This document shows positions 33,808-42,864 of a stretch of 64,000 nucleotides of DNA, piece after piece (position 1 is the first letter of the stretch; each line of letters opens with the position of its first letter). The notes beneath the pieces are model-generated. The model saw nothing but the letters and a program-made list of their open reading frames with translations, did no database searches and had not been told where the DNA came from. The position numbers and the translations under genes were made by a program. This DNA comes from Colimorpha sp045576855. Lineage in GTDB: Bacteria > Bacteroidota > Bacteroidia > Bacteroidales > P3. Where the stretch lies: NCBI GenBank assembly GCA_045576855.1, contig JAZNHG010000002.1:1-64000 (forward strand). Direction: 5' to 3'.

Positions 33808-34263
33808 CTACGCCACAGCCAACACACGATGCTGACGGAGAACTGCCACTCGCTCGAGGGCAAGAGCCGGGTCGACACCGTTGACCATAAACTCGAGTCG
33901 CACACACCGACCACCATCCGAGTATGTCATCCTGTCGGAAAGCTGACGCATAACGAAGATACCTTCACCCGCCTCTGCTTCTTCGGCCGGCAAGTCGCCA
34001 TAGCGACCATAGTCGAATCCCTTGCCCTCGTCGACCACCTCGACATACATGCCGCCTCGGCAGCCGCCAAAGGTGACAGTCACCTTCTTGTCCCGCTGCT
34101 CTTCGTTGCCATAAACAATGGCATTCTGCACCGCTTGCAGGGCGGCCACGCTGACGGTAGAGTAATAGTTGCCCACATGATACTCGTGGCAAAAATGAAA
34201 CAGACGCTCTTCGACCAAGGGCAAATTATCGGTAGTGGACTGTATAACAAATTGTTCTGTCAT
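33808..34263 (-). CDS. RsbW-like serine/threonine kinase / ATP-binding regulator
   Basis: A 151-aa HATPase_c_2 protein with the N box ALQAVQNAIVYGNEEQ, G1 box VEVVDEGKGFDYGR and G2 box GEGIFVMRQLSD. Anti-sigma factor kinases RsbW and SpoIIAB have this layout; in Bacteroidetes, which lack sigma B, these proteins are thought to act in partner-switching signalling of another kind. The ATG at 34263 begins the conserved domain and has an upstream TAACTTTG box, so the longer upstream frame is not used. No antagonist (STAS) gene is next to it. It follows the DUF4175 gene on the same strand after a gap of about 190 bases with its own promoter. Confidence 0.82.
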   Translation of the reverse strand: MTEQFVIQSTTDNLPLVEERLFHFCHEYHVGNYYSTVSVAALQAVQNAIVYGNEEQRDKKVTVTFGGCRGGMYVEVVDEGKGFDYGRYGDLPAEEAEAGEGIFVMRQLSDRMTYSDGGRCVRLEFMVNGVDPALALERVAVLRQHRVLAVA

Positions 34264-34450
34264 CACATATATACATTTAGCACAAGGCAAAGTTACGCAA
34301 AATAATCGACATACAGCACAACGAATGCGAAAATAATAAAAAGAAAAGGCGAATTTGCGGCGGAGAAGCTGAAGAAACAGCGAATTATACAAACGGATTG
34401 CATAGCACAGCCTTTCAGGGAAACAGGCCAGAAGGCTGACTGTTTTCCAT

Positions 34451-37400
34451 CTAACGACGGTAGAAATAGTCGTCCACCTTCTGGCGGTAGTAGGGCGCAA
34501 GGGTGGGGGGGACGGTGCGGAGTTGGTCTTGGGCGGGCTTCAACTGCTGCTGGTAGCGCTCCAGTTCGGCAGGCGAAGGCTGACTGTAGAGGTCGTCTGC
34601 CTCGCGACTCTCGCGGCGTTCCTCCTTCTCACGCTGCATCTCCGCACGCTCGTGCTCCAGCAGACGGGTCATAATCTGCTGTTGCCGCTGGATAGTCTGC
34701 CGGGTGATAGTGCGGTTCACCAGATCGGTCTCGGTCTGTTCCATCTGACGCATCATCTGGTCAATCTCGCGAGCCAACTTGGGGTCACCGCCCGAGGCCG
34801 ACTTCATCTCCTGGCCATACTGCTGCATCATACGGCGTATCATCTCCTGCTGGGCAGCCATGCGAGCCAGCTCCTGGCTCATCTGTTGCCCTTGCCCCAG
34901 CTGGTGGCGCCCGTTGGGCTTATTGCCCTGCTTGTCGAGCTGCTTCTTCAGGGCCTCCATCTGGCGGTTCAACTCCTGCTGCATCTGCCGCATCGACTTG
35001 GGCGAAGGCTTCCCTTTGCCGGGGTTGCTGCACTGGCTACTGCTCTTGCCGGGATTCTTGCACTGCCCGCTTTTCTTCTTCTGCGCGTTCTGGCGCATCT
35101 GATTCTGCATCTGGTCCAGACTTTCGGCCAGCACAAGAGCCAGATTGTTGAGCGCCGTCATGCCATACTGCATCGAGCTGGCTGCCTGCGTGTTCTTATA
35201 GCTGCCGTAGAAACTCTGGTTCATATCCAGCAGTGCCGTCAGCGAACGCGCCGTACTACTGTTCACCTCGGCCAGGTTTTTGCTGATAGCCGAGGCCACC
35301 TGCAGCTGGCGCCGGGCCATAGCACGCAGCGAATCATCCACGTTGCGGAAGTCGTCCTTGATGCGGTTCTGACGCGTAATGATGGTCTGATAGCGGGGGT
35401 CCTGGATATATATGGCGCGCAGGTCGTCGACAAGCTCCTCTTGGTTGAAGGACAGCTGCACCAGATTCTTCAGCAGCTGGCGCACCACGGCGGCGTCCTC
35501 GGCCAGGTCCTGCTGCTCGGCATCCAGCTGGGCCTCGGCCAACGCCTCGCTCAGCTTCTCCATGTCGTCGGCCGCTTCGCGCTGCATCTGCGAGGCATCC
35601 TTCTGCTTGCCGCGCTGCAGCTGCTGCCCGGCAGCCTCCTGCTTCTGCTCCACTTGCTGCTCCAATTCGGTCGGCACGCGGAAGTCCGTCGAGGGGTCCA
35701 GTTCCTTGTAGTCCTGACGTATCTGGTCGATATCCTGCTTCAACTGGCGGAAGCGGTCGTTCAACTCCTGCTGGCGCTCCTGCAACTGCTCCCGTTCGCG
35801 GGCCGGAGCCTGCTCGGTCTGCTCCGCGGCCTGGCGCTGCTCCGCGGCCAAGCGGTCCATCTTCTGTATGGTCTGCTCCACACGCTTTTCTATCTCCAGC
35901 CGCTTCATGAGCTCTATATTCTGGTCCAGCTGCTGCTCCAGGTCGGCGTTGTCCATCTTGAGTTGCTCCAACTCCTGCTGCACCTTGCCTTTGTCCAACT
36001 CCTTCATCAAGCGCTCTATCTCCGCCATCGTCTCCTTCATCTTCTCGTCCATCACCTCGTTCATCAGGCGGTCCAGCTCGCGCTGCTTCTCCATAAGCTG
36101 CTCGCTCTGCTCACGGAAGCGCTGTTCCATGCGGTTGTTCTCCTGTATCTGTTGCTGCATCTGCTCCATCATGCTGCGCACCTGGCGCTGCTTCTGCTGT
36201 ATCTGCTCCAGGTCCTTGCGGTCCTGCCAGTCCAGCTCCTTCTTGTCCACCAGCCGACGCATCATCTCGTTTATCTCCTCCTGCAGCTGGCGCAGCTCGT
36301 GCATCTGCTCGTCGGCGCTCTGGCGCACATCGCTCTGCGACTGGCTGAGCAGGCTGTCCAGCTCGTCGGCGGTGGGAATCTTGATTTCAAACACCTGCGA
36401 ACTGGTGGTCTTCGGACCGTGGATGGCATCGTTGTCGCTCACCTCGAACCAGTAGCCCAGCTCGTCGCCCGGGGCGAGGACAAGGGCGGCGGTATTGAAG
36501 CTGAAGAAGAACTCCTGCGACGCCTCGCCCTCGTGCAGGGCGATTTCAGCCTCGCTGAGCTCGTTTCTCGCCGTGTCCTGACGGTTGACCGTGCGACGGC
36601 GGAAGACGAGCCTGGAGAAGCCGTAATCGTCCTTCACGCGGCCACGAAACAGTCGCCGGTCGGGATGCAGCGAGTCCTGCACCTCCTCCACGACTATCAT
36701 CGGCGCCGCATCGGCTATGGCCGACAGGGCGTAGCGCAGCGTGTCGGACACTACGGCCTGCGTGCTGACGGCGTAGAAACCATAGTCCACACTGCGTCCC
36801 ACGCGCAGGCTGTGCTCCAAACGGCCCGCCACCGGCTGCAGCTGCCACTGCCGCCGGCCGCTGTCGGCCAGGAAGCCCATGTGCTCCACCTCGCGCGTCT
36901 GGAAAATCCACTTCACCTGCGTACCTTCGGGCACGGCGGCATCGCCCTGGTTCACCAGCACCTCGCTCTCGCGGCCCGTGTAGGCGGGATAGGAGAGCAC
37001 CATGCGGAACTCCACAATCTCGGGTTCGGCCCACACATTCAGGCGCCATCCGTCGCTGACCACCCCGCCGCCCTCGAGGGCGAAGTCGAGGGGGCGCACC
37101 ACATGGCGGAAGGTGTAGCTGAAGCGGGTGGGGGAGAGGCGCTCCATGCGGTAGCGGCGTCCCTCCACCACCACAAACGCTTCGGCGGGCAACGCCTCGC
37201 CGCTGACCGAGACATCCATCTGGTAGTCGCCACCGCGGCTGACCCAGAGCGACTGCTGCTCCACCTCGAAGCGGAAGGGGGCCGGACGCTCGTAGACGGT
37301 GCTATAGTGGGCTATGCGACGGCTCGGCTCGGTGACCACCTGGGGCGCCGCCAGCAGCAGCACCGCCAGCACCGCCAGCGGCGGCAGGGCATACTTCAAA

Positions 37401-37966
37401 TACCGGCGGTTGGCACCCAGGTTGATGGCGCTCAGCATCGGCACAGGCCGCAGCTGGGCCGTCTTCTGCTCGATGGCAGCCAGCACCAGGTCGGAGGTAG
37501 GAGGGCGGAGGGCGGAGGTTGGAGCCGACCCCAGACCTTCGGCCCCGGATTGCGGCGCGGAGCCAACCTCCGACCTCCGACCTCCGAGCTCCGAGCTCCG
37601 ACCTCCGCCCTCCGAGCTGTCCATAAGCTGCAGCAGGTTCAGCAACTTGTCGCTCACCTCGGGGAAGTGGCGCCCCACAATGCGGGCCGCCTCGGCGTGG
37701 GAGATGCGCTTGCCGAGGCCCAGCATCTTCAGCAGCGGCCTCACAATCAGCCATGCCGACACCGCCACCACCGCCGCCAAGCCGCCCCAGAAGAGCAGCC
37801 CGCGGCCCACGGGCGACAGCCAGCCGAAGTGCTCCAGCAGCACCGCAGCCAGGTATATCGTGGCCACAATGCCCACCGCATAAAGCACCCCCCGAAGCAA
37901 CTGGTTCTTGTAGTACTTCCGGATAAAGGCGTCGAGCGCCACCAATATGTCGTCGGCCTGGTTCAT
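34451..37966 (-). CDS. DUF4175 family membrane protein with long coiled coil
   Basis: A 1171-aa protein. Residues 20-80 hold two membrane helices (LYAVGIVATIYLAAVLL, LLFWGGLAAVVAVSAWLIV), and a third follows near 185-205 (LPPLAVLAVLLLAA). Residues about 230-560 form beta-rich extracytoplasmic domains ending in a VSDNDAIHGPKTTSS block. Residues 560-1050 are a glutamine- and glutamate-rich coiled coil (long runs of QMQQQI and ELEQLKM type). It fits DUF4175, an envelope family of unknown role. Residues about 117-159 (SSEGGGRSSEL onward) are a low-complexity insert encoded by repeat DNA. The ATG at 37966 begins the conserved N-terminus. It forms no clear operon; the RsbW-like gene follows. Confidence 0.85.
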   Translation of the reverse strand: MNQADDILVALDAFIRKYYKNQLLRGVLYAVGIVATIYLAAVLLEHFGWLSPVGRGLLFWGGLAAVVAVSAWLIVRPLLKMLGLGKRISHAEAARIVGRHFPEVSDKLLNLLQLMDSSEGGGRSSELGGRRSEVGSAPQSGAEGLGSAPTSALRPPTSDLVLAAIEQKTAQLRPVPMLSAINLGANRRYLKYALPPLAVLAVLLLAAPQVVTEPSRRIAHYSTVYERPAPFRFEVEQQSLWVSRGGDYQMDVSVSGEALPAEAFVVVEGRRYRMERLSPTRFSYTFRHVVRPLDFALEGGGVVSDGWRLNVWAEPEIVEFRMVLSYPAYTGRESEVLVNQGDAAVPEGTQVKWIFQTREVEHMGFLADSGRRQWQLQPVAGRLEHSLRVGRSVDYGFYAVSTQAVVSDTLRYALSAIADAAPMIVVEEVQDSLHPDRRLFRGRVKDDYGFSRLVFRRRTVNRQDTARNELSEAEIALHEGEASQEFFFSFNTAALVLAPGDELGYWFEVSDNDAIHGPKTTSSQVFEIKIPTADELDSLLSQSQSDVRQSADEQMHELRQLQEEINEMMRRLVDKKELDWQDRKDLEQIQQKQRQVRSMMEQMQQQIQENNRMEQRFREQSEQLMEKQRELDRLMNEVMDEKMKETMAEIERLMKELDKGKVQQELEQLKMDNADLEQQLDQNIELMKRLEIEKRVEQTIQKMDRLAAEQRQAAEQTEQAPAREREQLQERQQELNDRFRQLKQDIDQIRQDYKELDPSTDFRVPTELEQQVEQKQEAAGQQLQRGKQKDASQMQREAADDMEKLSEALAEAQLDAEQQDLAEDAAVVRQLLKNLVQLSFNQEELVDDLRAIYIQDPRYQTIITRQNRIKDDFRNVDDSLRAMARRQLQVASAISKNLAEVNSSTARSLTALLDMNQSFYGSYKNTQAASSMQYGMTALNNLALVLAESLDQMQNQMRQNAQKKKSGQCKNPGKSSSQCSNPGKGKPSPKSMRQMQQELNRQMEALKKQLDKQGNKPNGRHQLGQGQQMSQELARMAAQQEMIRRMMQQYGQEMKSASGGDPKLAREIDQMMRQMEQTETDLVNRTITRQTIQRQQQIMTRLLEHERAEMQREKEERRESREADDLYSQPSPAELERYQQQLKPAQDQLRTVPPTLAPYYRQKVDDYFYRR
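37490..37618. repeat. Repeat-derived in-frame insertion in the DUF4175 gene
   Basis: The plus strand runs GGTAGGAGGGCGGAGG and GGTTGGAG on the left and GGAGCCAACCTCC, CGACCTCCGACCTCC, GAGCTCCGAGCTCC on the right, an imperfect inverted repeat of about 130 bases. The same words occur in the non-coding element at 47798-47915. It keeps frame and replaces nothing essential: it falls between the N-terminal membrane helices and the conserved LVLAAIEQKTAQLRP helix. Confidence 0.75.
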
Positions 37967-38145
37967 CGCAACACAATATAACGGCAGTGCGCACCAATTA
38001 TTGCATCGCCACCCCCGAATCTTTGCCTGCAGACCCTGCACCGGGCCGTCCGGCACCCCCCGGGCGCACACCGGAGCACGACATGGAATGAATCTTGGTT
38101 GGGGAAACCGACCCGAAGCTAATGTCGGTTCAGAATTTTTATCTT

Positions 38146-38182
38146 CTATATTATTAGAGCCCCCTTTTTGTCAAAATTTAAC
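38146..38182 (-). promoter_or_regulatory. Third, looser copy of the shared promoter-like motif
   Basis: On the minus strand: GTTAAATTTTGAC (38170-38182), AAAAAGGGGG, then CTCTAATAATATAG. It matches the copies at 19988-20021 and 42865-42899 block for block, with a longer G run. It lies about 180 bases upstream of the DUF4175 start. Confidence 0.45.
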
Positions 38183-38370
38183 ACGAGGGGTGTAGATTTA
38201 ACATTATTTAACTTTTTAGCCACCCACGGCACCACCCCGCCTGCACCCCGCGGAGCCGTACCCCGCCGCAGCCGGCAGGGGAGCCGATTGTATCGTGCAC
38301 GACCAATCGGCAGGCACCCCGACGCCAACCCCGCGGCAGGGCCGGTTCATGCCCGCCTCGCCTCCGTGTC

Positions 38371-38426
38371 GACTCGGACCGGACTCGGACCGGACACGGA
38401 CATGACACGGACCGGACACGGACCAG
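38371..38426. repeat. Tandem GGACCGGACACGG-type repeat
   Basis: Alternating CGGACC and GGACACGG or GGACTCGG words, five or six partial units in 56 bases. No other copy is seen in the window. Confidence 0.7.
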
Positions 38427-38883
38427 ATAGCCCCTACACCCTGTATATTAGGTACTTAGATATCTAACAGGTACAGTATGCACTAATAATCAATACTTTA
38501 TGTATATTTCACACGCTCGCAGAAGCCCGGCGTCCGATTCCGCTCCCAGGCGGCAGCAAGGGGTGGCAGCGGGACATACGGCTCGGCGGGCTGCCGTCGG
38601 AACGGGGTGCGGGGTGTCAATTGTATCGCGCGCGACCTATTTCCGGAACCTGTCGGAGGGTGGTTTTTTTACACTCTTTTCATGCCTCGCGCCGACCGGC
38701 GCACTGCACCGCATGCGCCGCCGGGGGGCAGACAGCATGTCCACCTCCTGCAAGTGCCTCATTCTCTGCAACTCGGCGACTGTCGGGCGACTCGGCGCCG
38801 GCGGGCGGAAAGGAGATATTTTGCATGTGGTTGCGTCCAATCCGTTTTTTTTGCGTACATTTGCAAAAATTTAAATCAATGCT

Positions 38884-39687
38884 ATGAACCCGCAAACTAT
38901 CATCATCACAGGAGCCTCGTCGGGCTTCGGCAAGGCTACGGCCGAACTGCTTTCCACCCAGGGCCACACCGTCTACGGACTCTGTCGGCGTCCGCAGGAA
39001 CACCAGACAATCAAGTATCTGCAGTGCGATGTGCGCGACCGCAGCCAAGTGCGCGCCGTGGTGGAGCAGGTGGTGGCCGCCGAGGGGCACATCGACGTGC
39101 TGGTGAACAATGCGGGCATGGGCATCGGCGGCGCGTTGGAACTGGCCACGCCGGACGAGATAGAGCTGCAGATGGGGACCAATTTCATGGGCTGCGTCAA
39201 CCTGTGCCAGGCTGTGCTGCCCCACATGCGGCGTGCACGGCGGGGCAAGATAATCAACCTGAGCTCGGTGGGGGGCCTGATGGGGCTGCCCTACCAGGGC
39301 TTCTACTCGGCCTCCAAGTTCGCCATCGAGGGCTTCAGCGAGGCGCTGGCGGCCGAGGTGACGCGCTTCGGCATACGCGTGTGCATGGTGGAGCCGGGCG
39401 ACTTTGCCACGGGATTTACGGGCAGCCGGAAGAACAGCCAGCCCACGCTGGACGACCCCGACTACGGGCCTGTCTTCCGCCGCACACTGGGCCTCATCGA
39501 GAAGGAGGAGAACGGCGGCCTGCAGCCCGAGGTGCTGGCGCGCCGCATAGCCCGCCTGGTGGCCATGAAGCGGCCGCCGCTGCGCAATGTGGTGGCCAAC
39601 CTGGAGCAGTGGCTCTCCACGGTCATCAAGCGCATCCTCAGCGGCAACCAGATGGTGGCCATACTGAGGGACTACTACAAATGCTAG
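38884..39687 (+). CDS. Short-chain dehydrogenase/reductase (SDR)
   Basis: A 267-aa classical SDR. The NAD(P) loop is ITGASSGFGKA (residues 8-18), followed by CDVRD, the NNAGMG strand (about 77-82), and the catalytic YSASKFAIEGFSEAL (Tyr and Lys four apart, about 142-156) with PGDFATGF after it. Basic residues after the second strand (CRRPQ) suggest NADPH. Substrate unknown; many SDRs of this shape act on lipids or steroids. It stands alone on the plus strand with a housekeeping promoter (TACATTTG near 38856) and overlaps the end of the convergent LRR gene by four bases. Confidence 0.9.
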   Translation: MNPQTIIITGASSGFGKATAELLSTQGHTVYGLCRRPQEHQTIKYLQCDVRDRSQVRAVVEQVVAAEGHIDVLVNNAGMGIGGALELATPDEIELQMGTNFMGCVNLCQAVLPHMRRARRGKIINLSSVGGLMGLPYQGFYSASKFAIEGFSEALAAEVTRFGIRVCMVEPGDFATGFTGSRKNSQPTLDDPDYGPVFRRTLGLIEKEENGGLQPEVLARRIARLVAMKRPPLRNVVANLEQWLSTVIKRILSGNQMVAILRDYYKC

Positions 39688-41696
39688 AACTTCACCATCA
39701 CCTTCTGTGACGGGCGGTCGCCAATCTGGACGATATACACGCCCGGACGGTCTACGCGCACCGTGCCGTCCAGGTAGCGGTGGGCCAGCAACTGCCCCTT
39801 GCTGTCGTAGACGACCCACGACTCGCCTGCGGTGCCGCTGACGCTGATGGTGCGGCGGCCCACGCGCACCGTGGCCACCTGCGGCTCGGGCTCCTCGACG
39901 CCGGCGCAGTCTTCGTCTATATTGTAGCCGCAGAGCGCTCCCCATTCGGGAATGGCGGCGTAGGCATCGGCCGTGTGGCAGGGCACAACCAGCGCCACAC
40001 TGCTCGGAACGCCCAGGAAGGTATTGCCCTCGAGGGCGGGAGGCACGACGGCCTTGGTGGTGAAGGTGCCCAGACGGTAGCACTCCATGAAGGCATAGGG
40101 ACCCAGACGGCGCACCGTGGAGGGCAGCACAAAGTCGCTCAGCTGGATACAGCCGCGGAAGGTGGCCTCGCCCAGAGTGTCGATGCCCTCGGGGACGACC
40201 ACGCGGGGCAGCTGCATGCAATAGACGAAGCAGGAGTCGCCTATGCGCCGGCAGCTGGACGGAACCGTCACTTCGCTGCAGAGCTTGGTGCAGTTGCCCA
40301 GGGCTTGGGTGCCGAGACTGACGAGGCGCTGGCCGAGGTCTATGCTCTTCATATAGGCGTAGGCGAAGGCATCGCGGTCTATCGTGACCTCGGCGTCCTG
40401 GATTACCACGTCGGCCACACCGGGCTCGTCGTAGGCGGTGGGGTAGAAGGCGCTGCGGAAGGCGCCACGGCCTATGTAGCGCACCGTGCGGGGGATGGTC
40501 AGGCTGCGCAGGGGCGTAGCCATGAAGGCGTAGCGCTCGATGGTGTCCAGCCCCTCGGGCAGGGTGACGGTGAAGAGGTTGGCGCAGCCACGGAAGGCGT
40601 TGGGGGCGATGGTGACGACCGACTGGGGCACGGCGAAAGTGCTGAGGGCGCGGTGGGCGCCGGTGAGGCGGCTCTTCGTGGCATCTAGGTAGTAGACGCT
40701 GTCCTCCCGATAGCCGTTGACGTTGTTGGCCGCCCAGGGGCTGCCTGCGGCGGTGCCGTGGTAGATTACGTTGGGCATCACGAAGAAGGCCTGCGGCCCG
40801 ATGGTGTCGACGCCGTCGGGCACAGTGAGCTCGGTGATATTGGTGCCGCGCATGGCCTGGCGTCCGATGGCGGTGAGAGTGGCGGGCAGCTGGATGGACT
40901 GTATCTCATGGTGCGACGCGAAAGCGTTGTCGGCCAGGGCGGTGACGGTGTACTGCCGGCCGTCGTGCGTGACGGTAGCAGGGATGAGGAGCGTGTCGCT
41001 GTAGTGGATATAGGGCACATCCCAGGCCACGTAGGTGTCGCCCTGCACGCTGACATGGCCCGCGGCCGAGTCGATAATGGTGTAGAAGAGGGTGTCGCCC
41101 TGCGGGGTGACGGACTGGAAGTCGCAGTCGACCTGCGCTTTGGTACTGCTGGCCACGAGGGCCAGGGCCGCGGTCATGGCGGCGGTTTTCATACGGCTGT
41201 TCATATTGCTGGTATTTAAGGAGTCGTAGAAGAGGCTGTCCGAAGCGCCATGCATCACCGAACTGACGAGTCGGTTGCCCTCGCGGCGGGTGTAGGTGAG
41301 TGTGCGACTGTCTACGCCATAGGTGACGGAATAGCCCTCTTCGGAGCGGCCCACATAGTGGTAGTCGAGCACCGTGGCGCGGGTGGGCACGGCGGCGCTG
41401 TCGGCTGTGGCGTTCGCTTGGTGCGGGCGCGGGCCGGGTTGCCGCTGCGGGGTGGGGGAGGGGTATTCGGTGCGGCCACCGAGGAAGGCGGGGCGCCACT
41501 GCGGCACCACGGACATGGCCAGGGCCGTGCTGGTGAGCAGCAGCAGCACTATAGCGGCCACACGGCGCATCGTGCGAGCACGGGCCGCACGGGCCTGGCA
41601 CCACTCGTCGAGGCCGTCGGTCATCGTGCGCTGCAACTCCTCGCTGTCGAAGCCTTGCAGGCGGTCAATCAGGTTGTCTATCTCTTCTTGTTTCAT
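39684..41696 (-). CDS. Anti-sigma-like membrane segment fused to BspA-type LRR T9SS protein
   Basis: The open frame codes for 670 aa, but the product looks like two proteins. Residues 1-165: a short cytoplasmic helix (EEIDNLIDRLQGFDSEEL), one membrane helix (RRVAAIVLLLLTSTALA, 45-61) and a small outer domain, the layout of an ECF anti-sigma factor. Residues 165-190: a second signal peptide (MKTAAMTAALALVASSTKAQ). Residues 190-600: LRR_5/BspA-type repeats (IQLPATLTAIGRQAM, VTLPEGLDTIERYAF). The end is a type IX sorting domain (VYDSKGQLLAHRYLDG, GVYIVQIGDR, KVMVKF). The join at 41192-41204 has a start codon but no stop, and a TAA one base out of frame sits just before it, so a one-base loss may have merged the genes. 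Alternatively the LRR part is translated from ATG 41192 or 41204. Confidence 0.72.
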   Translation of the reverse strand: MKQEEIDNLIDRLQGFDSEELQRTMTDGLDEWCQARAARARTMRRVAAIVLLLLTSTALAMSVVPQWRPAFLGGRTEYPSPTPQRQPGPRPHQANATADSAAVPTRATVLDYHYVGRSEEGYSVTYGVDSRTLTYTRREGNRLVSSVMHGASDSLFYDSLNTSNMNSRMKTAAMTAALALVASSTKAQVDCDFQSVTPQGDTLFYTIIDSAAGHVSVQGDTYVAWDVPYIHYSDTLLIPATVTHDGRQYTVTALADNAFASHHEIQSIQLPATLTAIGRQAMRGTNITELTVPDGVDTIGPQAFFVMPNVIYHGTAAGSPWAANNVNGYREDSVYYLDATKSRLTGAHRALSTFAVPQSVVTIAPNAFRGCANLFTVTLPEGLDTIERYAFMATPLRSLTIPRTVRYIGRGAFRSAFYPTAYDEPGVADVVIQDAEVTIDRDAFAYAYMKSIDLGQRLVSLGTQALGNCTKLCSEVTVPSSCRRIGDSCFVYCMQLPRVVVPEGIDTLGEATFRGCIQLSDFVLPSTVRRLGPYAFMECYRLGTFTTKAVVPPALEGNTFLGVPSSVALVVPCHTADAYAAIPEWGALCGYNIDEDCAGVEEPEPQVATVRVGRRTISVSGTAGESWVVYDSKGQLLAHRYLDGTVRVDRPGVYIVQIGDRPSQKVMVKF

Positions 41697-42160
41697 CTTT
41701 TCTCCTTGCGTAAACGTTCAATGATACGGTGCAGGCGCTGGTAGACAGTGTCGCGTCGCAGGCCCATCCGACTGGCTATTTCGTCGGCGCTGTAGCCCTC
41801 CAGACGCAGCTGCACCAGCTGGCGGTCGGCGTCGGTCAGGCGGGCCATCAGCTCGTCGACGGTCTCGCGGGCGTCGTCGCTCTCAACAGGCAGGTTGTCG
41901 GGCAGCGGCACCAGGGTGGGGGAGGGCCGGCGGTGCAGGTGGTCGAGGACGGTGCGTGTGTGCCAGGCCACCCAGGCGCGCTCCTCGAAGGCATTGGCGC
42001 CGGGGCGCAACTTGCCGTAGTGCTCCCAGAGCGAGAGGCTGACGTCCTGCACCAGGTCGCGGCAGCGCTCCACGTTGCCACGGGCACGCGTCCAGCAGAG
42101 CGACCACACCAGCTGGCGGTGGCGAACGAGCATCTCGGTATATGCCTCGTGGTTGTTCAT
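41693..42160 (-). CDS. ECF-type RNA polymerase sigma factor
   Basis: A 155-aa sigma-70 family protein with region 2 (LVRHRQLVWSLC, RDLVQDVSLSLWEHYGKL, ERAWVAWHTRTVLDHLHRR) and region 4 (LTDADRQLVQLRLEGYSADEIASRMGL and DTVYQRLHRIIERLRKEKR). Region 3 is absent, so it is the ECF group. The stop overlaps the start of the anti-sigma-like gene as ATGA, the usual sigma/anti-sigma coupling. The upstream surface-protein gene ends 17 bases before it, so the three form one operon whose promoter carries the shared motif at 42865-42899. Autoregulation by this sigma is possible. Confidence 0.9.
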   Translation of the reverse strand: MNNHEAYTEMLVRHRQLVWSLCWTRARGNVERCRDLVQDVSLSLWEHYGKLRPGANAFEERAWVAWHTRTVLDHLHRRPSPTLVPLPDNLPVESDDARETVDELMARLTDADRQLVQLRLEGYSADEIASRMGLRRDTVYQRLHRIIERLRKEKR

Positions 42161-42177
42161 TCGGATCAGTTCTTTTC

Positions 42178-42861
42178 CTACTTCTTTGGGGTGGCTTTGG
42201 TGTCGCGTATGCGGCCGTTGAGGATGAGGTCGTTCTTCATATCGCTGTTGGTGGCGTCGGCACGGAGCCCCACGTTGCGGAGGTGGTACTTGTAGGCCCT
42301 ACCGGGAACACCGAGCGGCAAGAGGGCGCGCACCACCCCGTTCTCGGCGTCCAGCTCGTCCCACTCGGGCACCATGTCGGGCGAGATAGCGACCGAGGCG
42401 CTGTGGTCGCCGCCCCCGTGGCGACGGTGCATGTTCCAAAGGCGCATGTCATCGGGCGAGAAGATATACTGCGAGCCCAGCAGATGGCGCAGGGCGGTGA
42501 CACGAACCTCGCGCAGGTTGACCATGCGCAGCGTGTCGGTGATGACGCTGATGCTGAGGTCCACATCCTGCATCAGCAGGAGGTCGGACTGGTAGAGGGT
42601 GATGCCCCGCACCTGCACCTCGAGGAGATAGCTCCCCTCGGGGACGAGCATGGCGGCGAAGGCGCCTGCGCTGTCGCACGACATGGAGGCTTGCAGTCGG
42701 CCTTCCTGCAGCAAGCGTACCACCGTGTAAGGCTCGGGGCGGCCCGTCATGTGGTTCACCACGGTGCCCGACACCAGCACACTATCTCCCTCGGTGTCGT
42801 CCTGAGCCCTGGCTCCGGCAGCCACAAGCAGGATTGTCAGCAATAGAATCGTCCGTTTCAT
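42178..42861 (-). CDS. Exported carboxypeptidase-regulatory-like domain protein upstream of an ECF sigma gene
   Basis: A 227-aa relative of the tandem proteins at 17330-18696: signal peptide (MKRTILLLTILLVAAGARAQ), regulatory domain with SVLVSGTVVNHMTGRPEPYTVV and VPEGSYLLEVQVRGITLYQSDLLL, then LREVRVTALRHLL. The ATG at 42861 is preferred over one at 43026 because the signal peptide begins there and the promoter motif lies just upstream. Tail residues 130-227 are unrelated to the paralogues. Its place at the head of a sigma/anti-sigma operon suggests an envelope component or sensor tied to that regulon, which is inference. Confidence 0.75.
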   Translation of the reverse strand: MKRTILLLTILLVAAGARAQDDTEGDSVLVSGTVVNHMTGRPEPYTVVRLLQEGRLQASMSCDSAGAFAAMLVPEGSYLLEVQVRGITLYQSDLLLMQDVDLSISVITDTLRMVNLREVRVTALRHLLGSQYIFSPDDMRLWNMHRRHGGGDHSASVAISPDMVPEWDELDAENGVVRALLPLGVPGRAYKYHLRNVGLRADATNSDMKNDLILNGRIRDTKATPKK

Positions 42862-42864
42862 GCC

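Larger units (their letters stand above)
37967..38883. other. Long intergenic region with tandem repeats and promoter signals
   Basis: About 900 bases between divergent genes. It holds a copy of the promoter-like motif (38146-38182), a GC-rich stretch with a tandem GGACCGGACACGG repeat at 38371-38426, and a housekeeping promoter (TACATTTG near 38856) before the SDR gene. Reading frames in this region lack any family features and I do not call a gene. Confidence 0.55.

Noticed and set aside
34523..37981. Very long plus-strand open frame (about 1150 codons)
   Set aside because: It lies antisense to the DUF4175 gene, is rich in leucine and histidine from the complement of glutamine codons, and has no family features. 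High GC content produces such shadows.
38168..38880. Small genes in the 38.1-38.9 kb gap
   Set aside because: Frames are arginine/proline-rich translations of GC-rich and tandem-repeat DNA without a start signal or family match.
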